In this document: in pieces, positions 1 through 8,714 of the stretch | Layout: each line of letters begins with the position of its first letter | Numbering within the stretch: position 1 is the stretch's first letter | Assembly (NCBI GenBank): GCA_947452875.1 | Contig: CANGEZ010000003.1 | Span: 1-32,154 of the forward strand | Length of the DNA stretch: 32,154 bases | Direction of reading: 5' to 3' | Source: Chitinophagaceae bacterium | GTDB lineage: Bacteria > Bacteroidota > Bacteroidia > Chitinophagales > Chitinophagaceae | Notes under the pieces: model-generated | Databases searched by the model: none | The model's input: the letters and a program-made list of their open reading frames with translations, nothing else | Told to the model about the DNA's origin: nothing | Program-made: the position numbers and the translations under genes

Positions 1-139
1 AAAACAAGATTTTTTAACCCTGACACACTTTATTGAGCACTACCATTCAAAAGAACCCTATAGTATTCTAAAATTATTATTATTGCATTACTAACTTGCT
101 TTTACATTAGGAATAATTATCCTTGTATAACAGAACAAA

Positions 140-1189
140 TTATTTATACATATTTAATACATTCTCTGCCATCCCCTTCACCTTCTCCGCCACTTCTTTC
201 GGTTTCACAACTTTCACCGAATCCCCAAATCTATAAATAAGCATATACAATTCCGGGCTTTCAAATAAATTCAAAGTCAATTTCAATTTCTTTTTGTCTT
301 TACTGTATTCAACTTGCTGAGACAAATGAAGCGGGTTTTTCTCAATAGATGAAAATTGTATGGGATTGTTGAATTCCAAAACTAATGTAATTGGTTTCTT
401 ATCATGCTCATGCCAGATGCCAATTGAATATTTGAAATAATCTTCTGTATTAAATTCGGGGTCCTTGAAATAAGGCTTATTACTATGGTCGATGGATTGG
501 ATATTGTCTAATGAAAACACATTGGTTTTTCTTTCATGGCTAGAGGTGTAGTCATAAGCAACCATATACCATTTGTTATTGAATTGTTTGATGATGTAAG
601 GGCATAGGTGCTTAGTTTTAACCACGCCATTATTATTTTGGTACACTATTTCCATGCACCATTCTTCACTGATAGATCTAAGTAATTGAGGAATCCACTT
701 TCTGCTGGATGGTTTTATTGGATTTTCAATTTGTATAAAGTCTTTGTTTTTTTTGTTGACAAATTTATCTGCAGTAATACTTTCATCAATTAACCTGTTT
801 ACAATGCTTTCAAATTGTTCGTGTAATTCAGTGCCTTGAAAAATATTAAATAAACTTCCGGCAAGCATCAAAAGATTTTGTTCGTCTTTATTTACGGTGT
901 CTCTGAAAATGCGAAAGCTATTGTCAGAATAATAATATCCTGTGGTTCTATTGTTGATTAATTTGAATCTCGTTCCCTTTTTTCGATTGATATTGTCAAT
1001 CTCTATTTTCAAGTCTCTGATGTCATTACTTAAACTGTCGTTAGTAATTGGACTTTGTAAATGACTGTTCAGTTTTCTTAATAAGTTCTCCCTGCTGAGG
1101 TACTCATATCTGTACAATAAATCGTCGATTATTTCCAGTCTTTCGTTATAGCGCTTGGGTGTTTCTCTTACTGTTTTTTTTGTTGCCAT
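140..1189 (-). CDS. WYL-domain transcriptional regulator (HTH + WYL)
   Basis: ORF 349 aa; N-terminal HTH-like region, WYL-type segment (IENPIKPSSRKWIPQLLRSI...YQNNNGVVKTKHLCPYIIKQFNNKWYMVAYD) and WCX-like C-terminus; paralogous in layout to 14190..15185. Confidence 0.85.
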   Translation of the reverse strand: MATKKTVRETPKRYNERLEIIDDLLYRYEYLSRENLLRKLNSHLQSPITNDSLSNDIRDLKIEIDNINRKKGTRFKLINNRTTGYYYSDNSFRIFRDTVNKDEQNLLMLAGSLFNIFQGTELHEQFESIVNRLIDESITADKFVNKKNKDFIQIENPIKPSSRKWIPQLLRSISEEWCMEIVYQNNNGVVKTKHLCPYIIKQFNNKWYMVAYDYTSSHERKTNVFSLDNIQSIDHSNKPYFKDPEFNTEDYFKYSIGIWHEHDKKPITLVLEFNNPIQFSSIEKNPLHLSQQVEYSKDKKKLKLTLNLFESPELYMLIYRFGDSVKVVKPKEVAEKVKGMAENVLNMYK

Positions 1190-1247
1190 TATATATGAAT
1201 TACTATTTCAAATATAAACTTTGCATGATAATTATTAAAATATCAAT

Positions 1248-1370
1248 ATGGAAACAATTATTATCGTCAAACAAGAATGGAGCTCTTCAAATACTTTTTC
1301 ATATGATACTTATTTAAATAAAATTGGTCCTGCAAAAAAGAAAGCTTGGAATACTTTGTTGAACAGGTGA
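1248..1370 (+). CDS. possible 40-aa small protein (METIIIVKQEWSSSNTFSYDTYLNKIGPAKKKAWNTLLNR)
   Basis: Read directly: ATG 1248 to TGA 1368-1370, below the ORF-track size cutoff; divergent to the WYL gene; could be a truncated gene. Confidence 0.3.
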   Translation: METIIIVKQEWSSSNTFSYDTYLNKIGPAKKKAWNTLLNR

Positions 1371-1371
1371 T

Positions 1372-1605
1372 TTATTTCTTCCACCATTCCTTTATTTCTT
1401 TCTTCAAAAAATTAATACTCAGATTTACCAGTATTACAATCAAAAGCCATTTTACAAACCACCAGATTTGTTTGAATGGAGGGATATCTCTCAGGAAAAA
1501 ACTTAAAACTAACAATGCACTTACAATAGCGTAAATAAAAACTATTAAGTATTCTCCAGCACTACCATGACCAAAGAAAAAAGGATCTGAAAATAATAAA
1601 TTCAT
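1372..1605 (-). CDS. small two-TM hypothetical membrane protein (77 aa)
   Basis: Two hydrophobic stretches with a Lys-rich C-terminus; preceded by a TGTAA-N5-TTACA promoter module at 1643-1657. Confidence 0.55.
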   Translation of the reverse strand: MNLLFSDPFFFGHGSAGEYLIVFIYAIVSALLVLSFFLRDIPPFKQIWWFVKWLLIVILVNLSINFLKKEIKEWWKK

Positions 1606-1623
1606 AATTGTTGATTTAGAATT

Positions 1624-1657
1624 CTAAATTAGAATCCTTGGTTGTATTCTACTTACA
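1624..1657 (-). promoter_or_regulatory. promoter module for 1372..1605: TGTAT-N5-TTACA (1643-1657), -7-like TAATTTAG (1631-1624)
   Basis: 9/10 match to palindrome, 11-nt spacing to -7-like element. Confidence 0.55.
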
Positions 1658-1687
1658 ATTGAAAATGATTGAAAAAAAATCTCTCAT

Positions 1688-1721
1688 TGTACAAAGATTA
1701 CAATCTCCCTTCCCATATTTA
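1688..1721 (+). promoter_or_regulatory. promoter module for helicase: TGTAC-AAAGA-TTACA (1688-1702), CATATTTA at 1714
   Basis: 9/10 palindrome, 11-nt spacing; palindrome ends 34 nt before ATG 1737. Confidence 0.6.
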
Positions 1722-1736
1722 CACAAATTTTCAATT

Positions 1737-4679
1737 ATGTCTGATTCTCAATTTCATTTCAACAACGCCAAATCAAAATTGAATGTGGCTCAATTGCAAG
1801 CAGTCGAAACCATCGAAGGTCCTGTAATGGTACTCGCTGGTCCAGGTACGGGAAAGACGGAAGTATTAGCAACAAGAATCGGTCAAATCCTTACCGAGAC
1901 GGACATGCAGGCTTCCAATATTTTGTGTTTGACTTTTTCAAATGCAGGCGTGGAGTCGATGGAAAAAAGATTGGCGAAATTGTTGGGTAAGACAGGGGAG
2001 GAGATTGAAGTACATACTTATCATTCTTTTGCTCAGAAAATTATCAATGAAAACAACCAGACGTCAATTGAGAAATCACAGTTGATCACCGATTCACAAC
2101 GTTTCATGATTCTTGAAAAATTGTTTTCCAATCCGATTCTTGCAGGGAAATATTTTGATTTGAAGCCGGCGAATAAATCAAGACTGGTTTCAATGGCTTC
2201 ATTATTTAGTTTGTTTAAAAAAGAAGGGATTTGTGTTGACGATTTGCGTGATGCATCTCAACATGCTGTAAATAATTTACTGCCTTACGTTGAAAAGTTT
2301 TTAAAAAAGAACGGAGACTTAAATGCTGAAGGTAAAAAAATCGAAATTCAAATTCAAGAATTCACTGAGGCCGTTGCACCTATGTATGAGGCTTATCTTA
2401 ACATCATCAAGGAACGAAACAAATTGGAATACGATGATTTGCTCGACAAAGCCATTCAAATTCTATCGGATGATGAGAACATGCTTTTCAATTACCGCGA
2501 AAAATACCAATACATTTTAGTTGATGAATTTCAGGACACCAATAAAAAGCAATTGGATTTATTGGAAGTGTTGATAAGAGAAGTTGAGCAACCGAATTTA
2601 TTTATCGTTGGTGATGATGATCAATGCGTATATAAATTTCAGGGTGCCAATGCAGCCAACTTCAATTGGATATGCGAAATGCTTCCTGATATGCAGGTGA
2701 TTCTTCTTGAAAAAAATTACAGGAGCACACAGGCGATTTTAGATAGTTCGCATCAAGTGATCAGCAATAACAACAATCGACATGAACTGAAAACCGCTTC
2801 ATTACAAGCTTGTATCGTTTCTGAAGACAACCATCATCCCATTGTAAAGTCTTTCAAAGATGAAGACCAGGAAGCATTTGACATTGTTTCTGAAATAAAA
2901 AGATTGATAGAAGCTGGTCACGAAAACAGTACGATTACGGTATTGTACAGAAAGAACAAAGAAGCTGCTGTTATCAAAAAATGGCTCAATCATTTTGACA
3001 TTCCTTTTTCTGTAAACCAAACCAAAGGTGATTTGATGGATACGGAATTTGGAAAAAGACTGTATCAAATTTTACAGTTTATTAGATTGTATCAAAAAGA
3101 CAACAACGTCGCCATCGTGCATTTTCACAAACTTATGATGGAGCTGGGATTTACTAATTCATTGTTGTATACTTTTCTTTATCACAAACAACACGTAGAT
3201 AGGAGTTTGAGCTATTTTGATTGGCTACAATCTTTGCAGGAAGATGATTTGAATAAAAATACAATCAATGTGTTTAGTCAGTTGATGCTTTTACACGAGC
3301 AAGGAGATAAAACATTGACGGCTGAATTTTTAGAAAGTCTGTATGAATTGGCAACTACTAATCTTATTGTTGGTGAAAATATTTCAAACGCTTGGGATGA
3401 ATTTGTGAATGAGTTCTCAGCCACAACCAATTTGAATACACCGATTTCATTGGCGAACATGATGTTTTACCATCACATTTATGATTTGTCGATTGATTAT
3501 AGATTAACCGACAAGATTAGTTCTGGTGTGATATTGTCTACTATACATTCCAGTAAAGGATTGGAATATGATGTAGTTTTTATCAAAGGCTGTCAGAATA
3601 AAAACTGGGAAGATACCGGTGATTCAAGAGGTGGCATCACTGTGCCGAGAGTTTTGAACCAAATTATCAGACAAGATAATGATGATATTGAAGATTTAAG
3701 AAGAGTTTTCTATGTTGGCTTAACCAGAGCAAAATGTAGATTGTACATCAGCTTTTGCAAAGATGAAACGTTGAAATATCCTTCCATCGCCTCAACTTTA
3801 TTGGCGCCGTTTTTTGAATCAGAAAATATCATCGTTGAAGACATTCCATTGATTGAACTACCTTCTCTTGAAGATGATTTGATTTCCTTAGAAACTTCAG
3901 AACCTTTAATGGAGTTGATTCGTTACAGAGTATCACAGTTTGCGATTTCGACAAGCAGTACTTACAATTGGTTGCAGTGTCAAAACAAATTCTTCTTCAC
4001 CAATATCTGCAAGATTCAAGATGAAGGTAATGAAGCGATGAGTTTTGGGAGCATGGTGCATGAAGTGTTAGAAGAGATTGCAAAAGATATTTCTATTCAG
4101 CGTGATGCGGTAAGAATTCAATCACTTGTTGATCGTGTGTTCTTGTCTTATAAATATCAGTTTCATCCTTTACATCAAACCGGTTACAGACAAGCTGCCA
4201 AATCTGTGGTCATTAATTATTTGAATGAAAAGCCATTTACAAAGACACCCGATGAAGTAGAAAAATATTTAGCTCATACTATGGATAATGGTGTGAAGTT
4301 GAGCGGCGTTTTAGATAGGCTAGAATTTCATGTAGACACCGCAAAGGTTATTGATTATAAATCCGGAAAATATTATGCCAACAATGAAATTTTCTCGAGC
4401 AGTCTAGAACCCGGTAGCGGATATTGGAGGCAGGGGATGATGTATAATTATCTTATAAATGGGGTTTATGGGAATAAATACAAAGTTGATTTTGCATTTC
4501 ATTATGTAGAGGAAAAAGATGAAAAGAATAGAGTAAAACCATTTACCTATGAACCGAATCCTGGTTATGAAGAATGGTTATTAAAAATCTGGAACCAGAT
4601 TCAGGAGATGAAATTTAATAGGAGTTGTGTTGATGAGGGATGTGTGTATTGTAGAGAGAAGTTGTCTACTAAACAATAA
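1737..4679 (+). CDS. UvrD/Rep-family ATP-dependent helicase with C-terminal PD-(D/E)XK nuclease domain
   Basis: Walker A AGPGTGKTEVLATR, DEFQDTN, GDDDQCVYKFQGAN, STIHSSKGLEYDVVFI, RRVFYVGLTRA; C-terminal GVLDRLEFH...VIDYKSGK. ATG at 1737 (MSDSQFHFNNAK) preferred over the track start 1638 because promoter motifs lie at 1643-1721. Confidence 0.93.
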   Translation: MSDSQFHFNNAKSKLNVAQLQAVETIEGPVMVLAGPGTGKTEVLATRIGQILTETDMQASNILCLTFSNAGVESMEKRLAKLLGKTGEEIEVHTYHSFAQKIINENNQTSIEKSQLITDSQRFMILEKLFSNPILAGKYFDLKPANKSRLVSMASLFSLFKKEGICVDDLRDASQHAVNNLLPYVEKFLKKNGDLNAEGKKIEIQIQEFTEAVAPMYEAYLNIIKERNKLEYDDLLDKAIQILSDDENMLFNYREKYQYILVDEFQDTNKKQLDLLEVLIREVEQPNLFIVGDDDQCVYKFQGANAANFNWICEMLPDMQVILLEKNYRSTQAILDSSHQVISNNNNRHELKTASLQACIVSEDNHHPIVKSFKDEDQEAFDIVSEIKRLIEAGHENSTITVLYRKNKEAAVIKKWLNHFDIPFSVNQTKGDLMDTEFGKRLYQILQFIRLYQKDNNVAIVHFHKLMMELGFTNSLLYTFLYHKQHVDRSLSYFDWLQSLQEDDLNKNTINVFSQLMLLHEQGDKTLTAEFLESLYELATTNLIVGENISNAWDEFVNEFSATTNLNTPISLANMMFYHHIYDLSIDYRLTDKISSGVILSTIHSSKGLEYDVVFIKGCQNKNWEDTGDSRGGITVPRVLNQIIRQDNDDIEDLRRVFYVGLTRAKCRLYISFCKDETLKYPSIASTLLAPFFESENIIVEDIPLIELPSLEDDLISLETSEPLMELIRYRVSQFAISTSSTYNWLQCQNKFFFTNICKIQDEGNEAMSFGSMVHEVLEEIAKDISIQRDAVRIQSLVDRVFLSYKYQFHPLHQTGYRQAAKSVVINYLNEKPFTKTPDEVEKYLAHTMDNGVKLSGVLDRLEFHVDTAKVIDYKSGKYYANNEIFSSSLEPGSGYWRQGMMYNYLINGVYGNKYKVDFAFHYVEEKDEKNRVKPFTYEPNPGYEEWLLKIWNQIQEMKFNRSCVDEGCVYCREKLSTKQ

Positions 4680-4691
4680 TTTATCTATCTT

Positions 4692-4715
4692 TGATAGTAT
4701 CATTTGATACTATCA
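4692..4715. promoter_or_regulatory. perfect 24-bp inverted repeat TGATAGTATCA-TT-TGATACTATCA, candidate operator of the Fic gene
   Basis: 11-bp arms, 2-nt spacer, directly abutting the probable TTG start at 4716. Confidence 0.7.
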
Positions 4716-5669
4716 TTGAAGCCTCCATACGACATATCATCCCGGATTTTGCAACTGATCAGCTCTATTTCTATTAAGTTAGGAGAGGTGAATGCCAATT
4801 TTCTGAACAGACAAACACCATTGCTGAGAAAACAAAATCGAATCAAAACCATTCATGCTTCTTTGAGTATTGAGGGCAATACACTTAGTGAAGAACAAAT
4901 TACTGCCATTATCGAAAAGAAGCGAGTTGTAGGTCCGCAAAAAGATATTTTGGAAGTGCTTAATGCAGCCAAAGTATATGAGAACTTAAAATCATACAAT
5001 CCTAATGCTGTAAAATCATTTCTTAGTGCACATAAAACATTGATGTCCGGACTAATTGAAAGTTCAGGCAAATTCAGAAGCAAAGGTGCCGGTATTGTAA
5101 AGGGCTCTAAAATCACACATATTGCACCACATTATCAAAATGCTCCTGGCTTGATAAATGATCTTTTTGATTATCTTAAAAAGGATGACGATTTATTGCT
5201 GATAAAAAGTTGTGTTTTTCATTATGAAATGGAATTCATTCATCCATTTGCCGATGGTAACGGAAGGATGGGACGTTTATGGCAAACTTTGATTTTACAA
5301 AAAGCGTTTCCAGTTTTTGAATTCCTTCCATTAGAAACAATTGTTCGGGATACTCAAAAAGAATATTACGAGTCTTTATCTAAAAGTGATAAGAAAGGAA
5401 ACTCTACTCCGTTTATTGAATACATGCTAGATGTCATTGATAAATCACTAGATGATTTGTTGAATTACAATAACAGAGTGATGACCGACTTGCAACGCAT
5501 TGAATATTTTATACACCTTGGCAAAAAAGAATTCTCAAGAAAAGATTACATGGGCGTATTTAAGAATCTTTCATCTGCTACTGCCAGTAGAGATTTGCAG
5601 AAAGGAACTGAGATGAAGTTGTTTAAAAAAGAAGGGGAGAGAAATAAGGCTAGGTATTTAGTAGTGTAA
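4716..5669 (+). CDS. Fic family protein (class II-like, N-terminal inhibitory helix)
   Basis: HPFADGNGRMGR Fic motif; inhibitory motif SIEGN; probable start TTG 4716 (MKPPYDISSRIL) rather than 4704. Confidence 0.92.
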   Translation: MKPPYDISSRILQLISSISIKLGEVNANFLNRQTPLLRKQNRIKTIHASLSIEGNTLSEEQITAIIEKKRVVGPQKDILEVLNAAKVYENLKSYNPNAVKSFLSAHKTLMSGLIESSGKFRSKGAGIVKGSKITHIAPHYQNAPGLINDLFDYLKKDDDLLLIKSCVFHYEMEFIHPFADGNGRMGRLWQTLILQKAFPVFEFLPLETIVRDTQKEYYESLSKSDKKGNSTPFIEYMLDVIDKSLDDLLNYNNRVMTDLQRIEYFIHLGKKEFSRKDYMGVFKNLSSATASRDLQKGTEMKLFKKEGERNKARYLVV

Positions 5670-5670
5670 C

Positions 5671-6216
5671 TTACATCCGCGAAATCTTCTCAACATTAAA
5701 CCTCGCAATCGGATTGATTGCCGCTAACTCCCCATAAAATTTAATCACATTGTGATAAATAATATCACTGGAATAATTCGCATGTTCTGAAACAATCTCA
5801 CTGAATTTATCATTCGACTCATTGATGATTTCTTCTTTTACATCATAATCATACATCCAGGCTTCGGGTAATTCGGAAATGAACATGCCAGAAAAGAAAC
5901 CATTTAATTGATGCGTTTCAACAAACTTATTGGCATGGCACCAAATGAAGATATTGTCTTTATTTTTTAATGCCGGAACAAAACTATGATCAACTATATA
6001 GGATAGTTGTTCTTCATCTTCAAACTGTCCGACAGCGAATAATCCTTCTGGTGAGCCATGTCCCATCATCATAATGCGATCATGTTCGTGGACTAATTGT
6101 AATAATTCGGCTTTGGTAATATCTCCGGTTATCAAAGTGCTATTTAGTACGTTTTTATAAATAGGTTTTAAAAAATCGGTTGAAGCGTCTGTGGGATGGA
6201 TGATGAGCGTTTTCAT
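5671..6216 (-). CDS. caspase/CHAT-like (clan CD) putative peptidase, hypothetical
   Basis: His in a hydrophobic-strand context (RIMMMGHGSPEGLF) followed by Cys after the next strand (NIFIWCHANKF), compatible with a clan CD dyad. Confidence 0.5.
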   Translation of the reverse strand: MKTLIIHPTDASTDFLKPIYKNVLNSTLITGDITKAELLQLVHEHDRIMMMGHGSPEGLFAVGQFEDEEQLSYIVDHSFVPALKNKDNIFIWCHANKFVETHQLNGFFSGMFISELPEAWMYDYDVKEEIINESNDKFSEIVSEHANYSSDIIYHNVIKFYGELAAINPIARFNVEKISRM

Positions 6217-6233
6217 TTTTTTAAAGTTTGTTT

Positions 6234-6267
6234 TAAAACTATGTGTGATTATAGTATCCTTTTTACA
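6234..6267 (-). promoter_or_regulatory. degenerate promoter module for caspase-like gene: TGTAA-AAAGG-ATACT (minus), -7-like TAGTTTTA
   Basis: 8/10 palindrome match, same 11-nt spacing. Confidence 0.45.
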
Positions 6268-6280
6268 ATTAAATAAATCA

Positions 6281-6592
6281 CTAACAGTTGACGCCTTTTA
6301 TTTTGTAACCCCAATCACTCATCATGGGTCCCAATTCATTTTTCTTTTCTCTTAAAAAAGTTTTCAGATTTTGAATCATCAATTCGGTTTCTTCCGGTGA
6401 ATTGTATTCAACAGGTTTAGCTTCAAACTTCATTCCCAGCTTGACAAGAGCAGATTTTTTAATGAGGTAGAATTTCTCCTCTCCAAATTTTATGTACTCA
6501 CTATCATTCACCTGGTTGATGTAATAATAACGAGATAGTTTGATCACTTTGAAATTCTTAAATGGAATGATTTTTATTTTTTGTTTCTTCAT
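6281..6592 (-). CDS. hypothetical protein
   Basis: ORF 6281..6652; probable start at ATG 6592 (MKKQKIKIIPFKNFK). Confidence 0.5.
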   Translation of the reverse strand: MKKQKIKIIPFKNFKVIKLSRYYYINQVNDSEYIKFGEEKFYLIKKSALVKLGMKFEAKPVEYNSPEETELMIQNLKTFLREKKNELGPMMSDWGYKIKGVNC

Positions 6593-6614
6593 GATTTTAA
6601 ATTTAGGCCCCGAG

Positions 6615-7217
6615 TTATCGGGACAAGTTTTTAACTTCTCTGATTTGTTCACCTAATAATTTGAATTCGTTGATCTCAAGTGGAGAGACTTTCAATAAAC
6701 TCATTTTTCCTTTGTTTTCTCTGTAGTATTCCCTTAAATCCATCAATAATCTTCCCAACACATTTTCTCCTGTAACAATATTTTCATTTCCTTTTTCTCT
6801 CACACAACCCCAGAAACGATCACTGTTACTGATTTCTACAATTTCTTTATTACCTGTTCTGTCCAATAAACCTCCAAACAGAAGAGGATGTGAACATAAT
6901 TTTACTTTCAAACACCAGTACATCAAATCAACTTTTATTTCATCAAAATCATCCCTTGTAAATTCTTTTCTGTATTTCTTCGAAACCATTTTTGAACCTT
7001 TCGGACTCTTATTTTCTAAAATCTCCCTTTGAATATCAGGATGTGAAGTAAAACGTAAACACTGATACAATGATTCACTACTTCTTACCAAAATATCATT
7101 TACATGTAAATGAAAATATTTACCTGACATGTTTGATAACCCACCGAAAGGTTCATCGACTTTGTAAAATGAGATGACTTGAGTTAAATCATACTTTTGA
7201 AGTGTTGTTGTTTCCAT
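6615..7217 (-). CDS. NADAR-domain (YbiA/DUF1768-like) protein
   Basis: FYKVDEPFGGLSNMS...SSESLYQCLRF...KGSKMVSK...MYWCLKVKLCSHPLLFGGLLDRTGNKEIVEISNSDRFWGCVREKGNENIVTGENVLGRLLMDLRE is characteristic of NADAR. Confidence 0.9.
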   Translation of the reverse strand: METTTLQKYDLTQVISFYKVDEPFGGLSNMSGKYFHLHVNDILVRSSESLYQCLRFTSHPDIQREILENKSPKGSKMVSKKYRKEFTRDDFDEIKVDLMYWCLKVKLCSHPLLFGGLLDRTGNKEIVEISNSDRFWGCVREKGNENIVTGENVLGRLLMDLREYYRENKGKMSLLKVSPLEINEFKLLGEQIREVKNLSR

Positions 7218-7236
7218 ATTTTTATTTTTAGAAAAA

Positions 7237-7270
7237 CAAATATGGTTGTAGTGATTGTAATCTTTTTACA
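7237..7270 (-). promoter_or_regulatory. promoter module for NADAR gene: TGTAA-N5-TTACA (7256-7270), -7-like CATATTTG
   Basis: 10/10 palindrome, 11-nt spacing. Confidence 0.7.
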
Positions 7271-7282
7271 TCGCCTAAAAAA

Positions 7283-7864
7283 TTATCCTGACATACCCCA
7301 TTTATTTTTAATGATTCTATTTATGTCATCAACAGGATTGAGTTTGAAATTTATTTTTGGTTTTTCATAACTGAAGAAACAAAAATCTCTTACATCAAAA
7401 GTGAATAATTTCAATGCACTTGGGTGTATGGTATTCTCGCAATACAAATAATCTGCAGCGTATACGCCATGGACATTGGCATCATTAATCAAATTAGGAT
7501 CTAAATACCAGGTATTGTTTATCAATGAAGTATCAATCCTCCACACATCAAATTCATAAATAAATCTGAGGTATTCATAATTATCCAATCCATAACTATC
7601 AAAACAGATAGGCCATAAACCGGTTAATTTATGTATCTGATTGTTTGCCCACACACCTCCTAAACCTTTATCTTTCCCACAAATTCCATCAAAAACAAAA
7701 CTCAGTCTTTTTAAAAATATTTCTTCATCCGTCTGGTTTACATTTCCGACATAATTCAGATGATACAAATACCGATCAGGTCTGTATTTTTTCCATTCTG
7801 TTTTAGGAGTGCTGATAGTGTGTCTTCTTTTCCGCTTGATTGGGCAATAAGGAGTCGATTTCAT
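7283..7864 (-). CDS. hypothetical protein, possible ADP-ribosyltransferase (ART)-like fold
   Basis: ORF 193 aa; order of elements YLYHLNYVGN...GLGGVWANN...FDVWRIDTSLIN-WYLDPN...YLYCENTIHPSALKLF resembles ART-fold layouts; low-certainty motif reading. Confidence 0.35.
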   Translation of the reverse strand: MKSTPYCPIKRKRRHTISTPKTEWKKYRPDRYLYHLNYVGNVNQTDEEIFLKRLSFVFDGICGKDKGLGGVWANNQIHKLTGLWPICFDSYGLDNYEYLRFIYEFDVWRIDTSLINNTWYLDPNLINDANVHGVYAADYLYCENTIHPSALKLFTFDVRDFCFFSYEKPKINFKLNPVDDINRIIKNKWGMSG

Positions 7865-7938
7865 TTTTAATGAATTTTATTAAACTTTGAAATCGATGAA
7901 AAAGATTAGGAGGAAGTCATATTGTTGCTTTGATAAAA

Positions 7939-7972
7939 CAAATGTCTGAATCCAAATTGTAATGTATTTACA
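7939..7972 (-). promoter_or_regulatory. promoter module for 7283..7864: ATTGTAA-TGTAT-TTACAAT, -7-like GACATTTG
   Basis: 10/10 palindrome, 11-nt spacing. Confidence 0.6.
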
Positions 7973-8101
7973 ATGAAGAAAATATTTTTAAATATAATGC
8001 TTGTTTGTTTTCATTCAATTATGTTCAATAAATGGCTTAATGTGTTTTATTTTCTTTCCGAAAAAATCTAAGTTTTCTCTAAATTTCTTTAAATTTGATA
8101 A

Positions 8102-8332
8102 ATGGCATTAAAAGCAGAAATACCGTTTAATCAGATTTTGACAGTTGTCAAAACATTGAGTCCTTCTCAAAAGGAGCAGTTAAAAGCAGTCCTTTCAGAG
8201 CCCAAAAGTATCTCCAAAAAACAATCCGATTTGACCAAATTATTACTTTCCGGCCCGGTTTTTTCTAAAAAGCAAATTGATGTAATTAAGCAAAACAGAA
8301 AAAGTATAAACCAATGGCGGACAAAAAAATAA
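8102..8332 (+). CDS. putative antitoxin of a VapC module
   Basis: 76-aa ORF overlapping the start of the downstream PIN toxin. Confidence 0.7.
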   Translation: MALKAEIPFNQILTVVKTLSPSQKEQLKAVLSEPKSISKKQSDLTKLLLSGPVFSKKQIDVIKQNRKSINQWRTKK

Positions 8333-8700
8333 TGATAGATACTTCTGTTCTCATTGAATATTTTAGAAAAACAGATAAAAATAAAACTACTTTATTAAAT
8401 CTTTCACTTGAATTTAATCATATTTATATTTCTTCAATTACAGAGTTTGAAATTTTTAATGGGGCTACTCCAAATCAGATTCAATTTTGGAATGAATTGA
8501 TTTCTAAACTCACAGTTCTTCATTTTGACAGCCAAGCTGCGAGAATCGCCGCGAAAATAGTGAGCAATCTCAAGAAAAAAAGAAAAAGCATTGATAAACC
8601 AGATTTATTCATAGCTTCAACAGCCTTAGCCAATAAACTGACACTTGCTACTTTAAACAAAAAAGATTTTGATGTAATTGATTCTTTAAGTGTCATTTGA
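8314..8700 (+). CDS. vapC: type II toxin VapC, PIN-domain ribonuclease
   Basis: MIDTSVLIEYF, SSITEFEIFNG, KPDLFIASTALANKLTLATLNKKDF. Confidence 0.88.
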   Translation: MADKKIMIDTSVLIEYFRKTDKNKTTLLNLSLEFNHIYISSITEFEIFNGATPNQIQFWNELISKLTVLHFDSQAARIAAKIVSNLKKKRKSIDKPDLFIASTALANKLTLATLNKKDFDVIDSLSVI

Positions 8701-8714
8701 TTATTCATTTTATA

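Noticed and set aside
5665-5675. TGTAA-C-TTACA next to the Fic stop codon
   Set aside because: Spacer is 1 nt instead of 5 and it overlaps the stop codon; not the regulon palindrome.
8102-8700. VapC module as part of the regulon
   Set aside because: The nearby palindrome at 7958 has its best -7 match on the minus strand and is about 130 bp from the antitoxin start; more likely an independent insertion.
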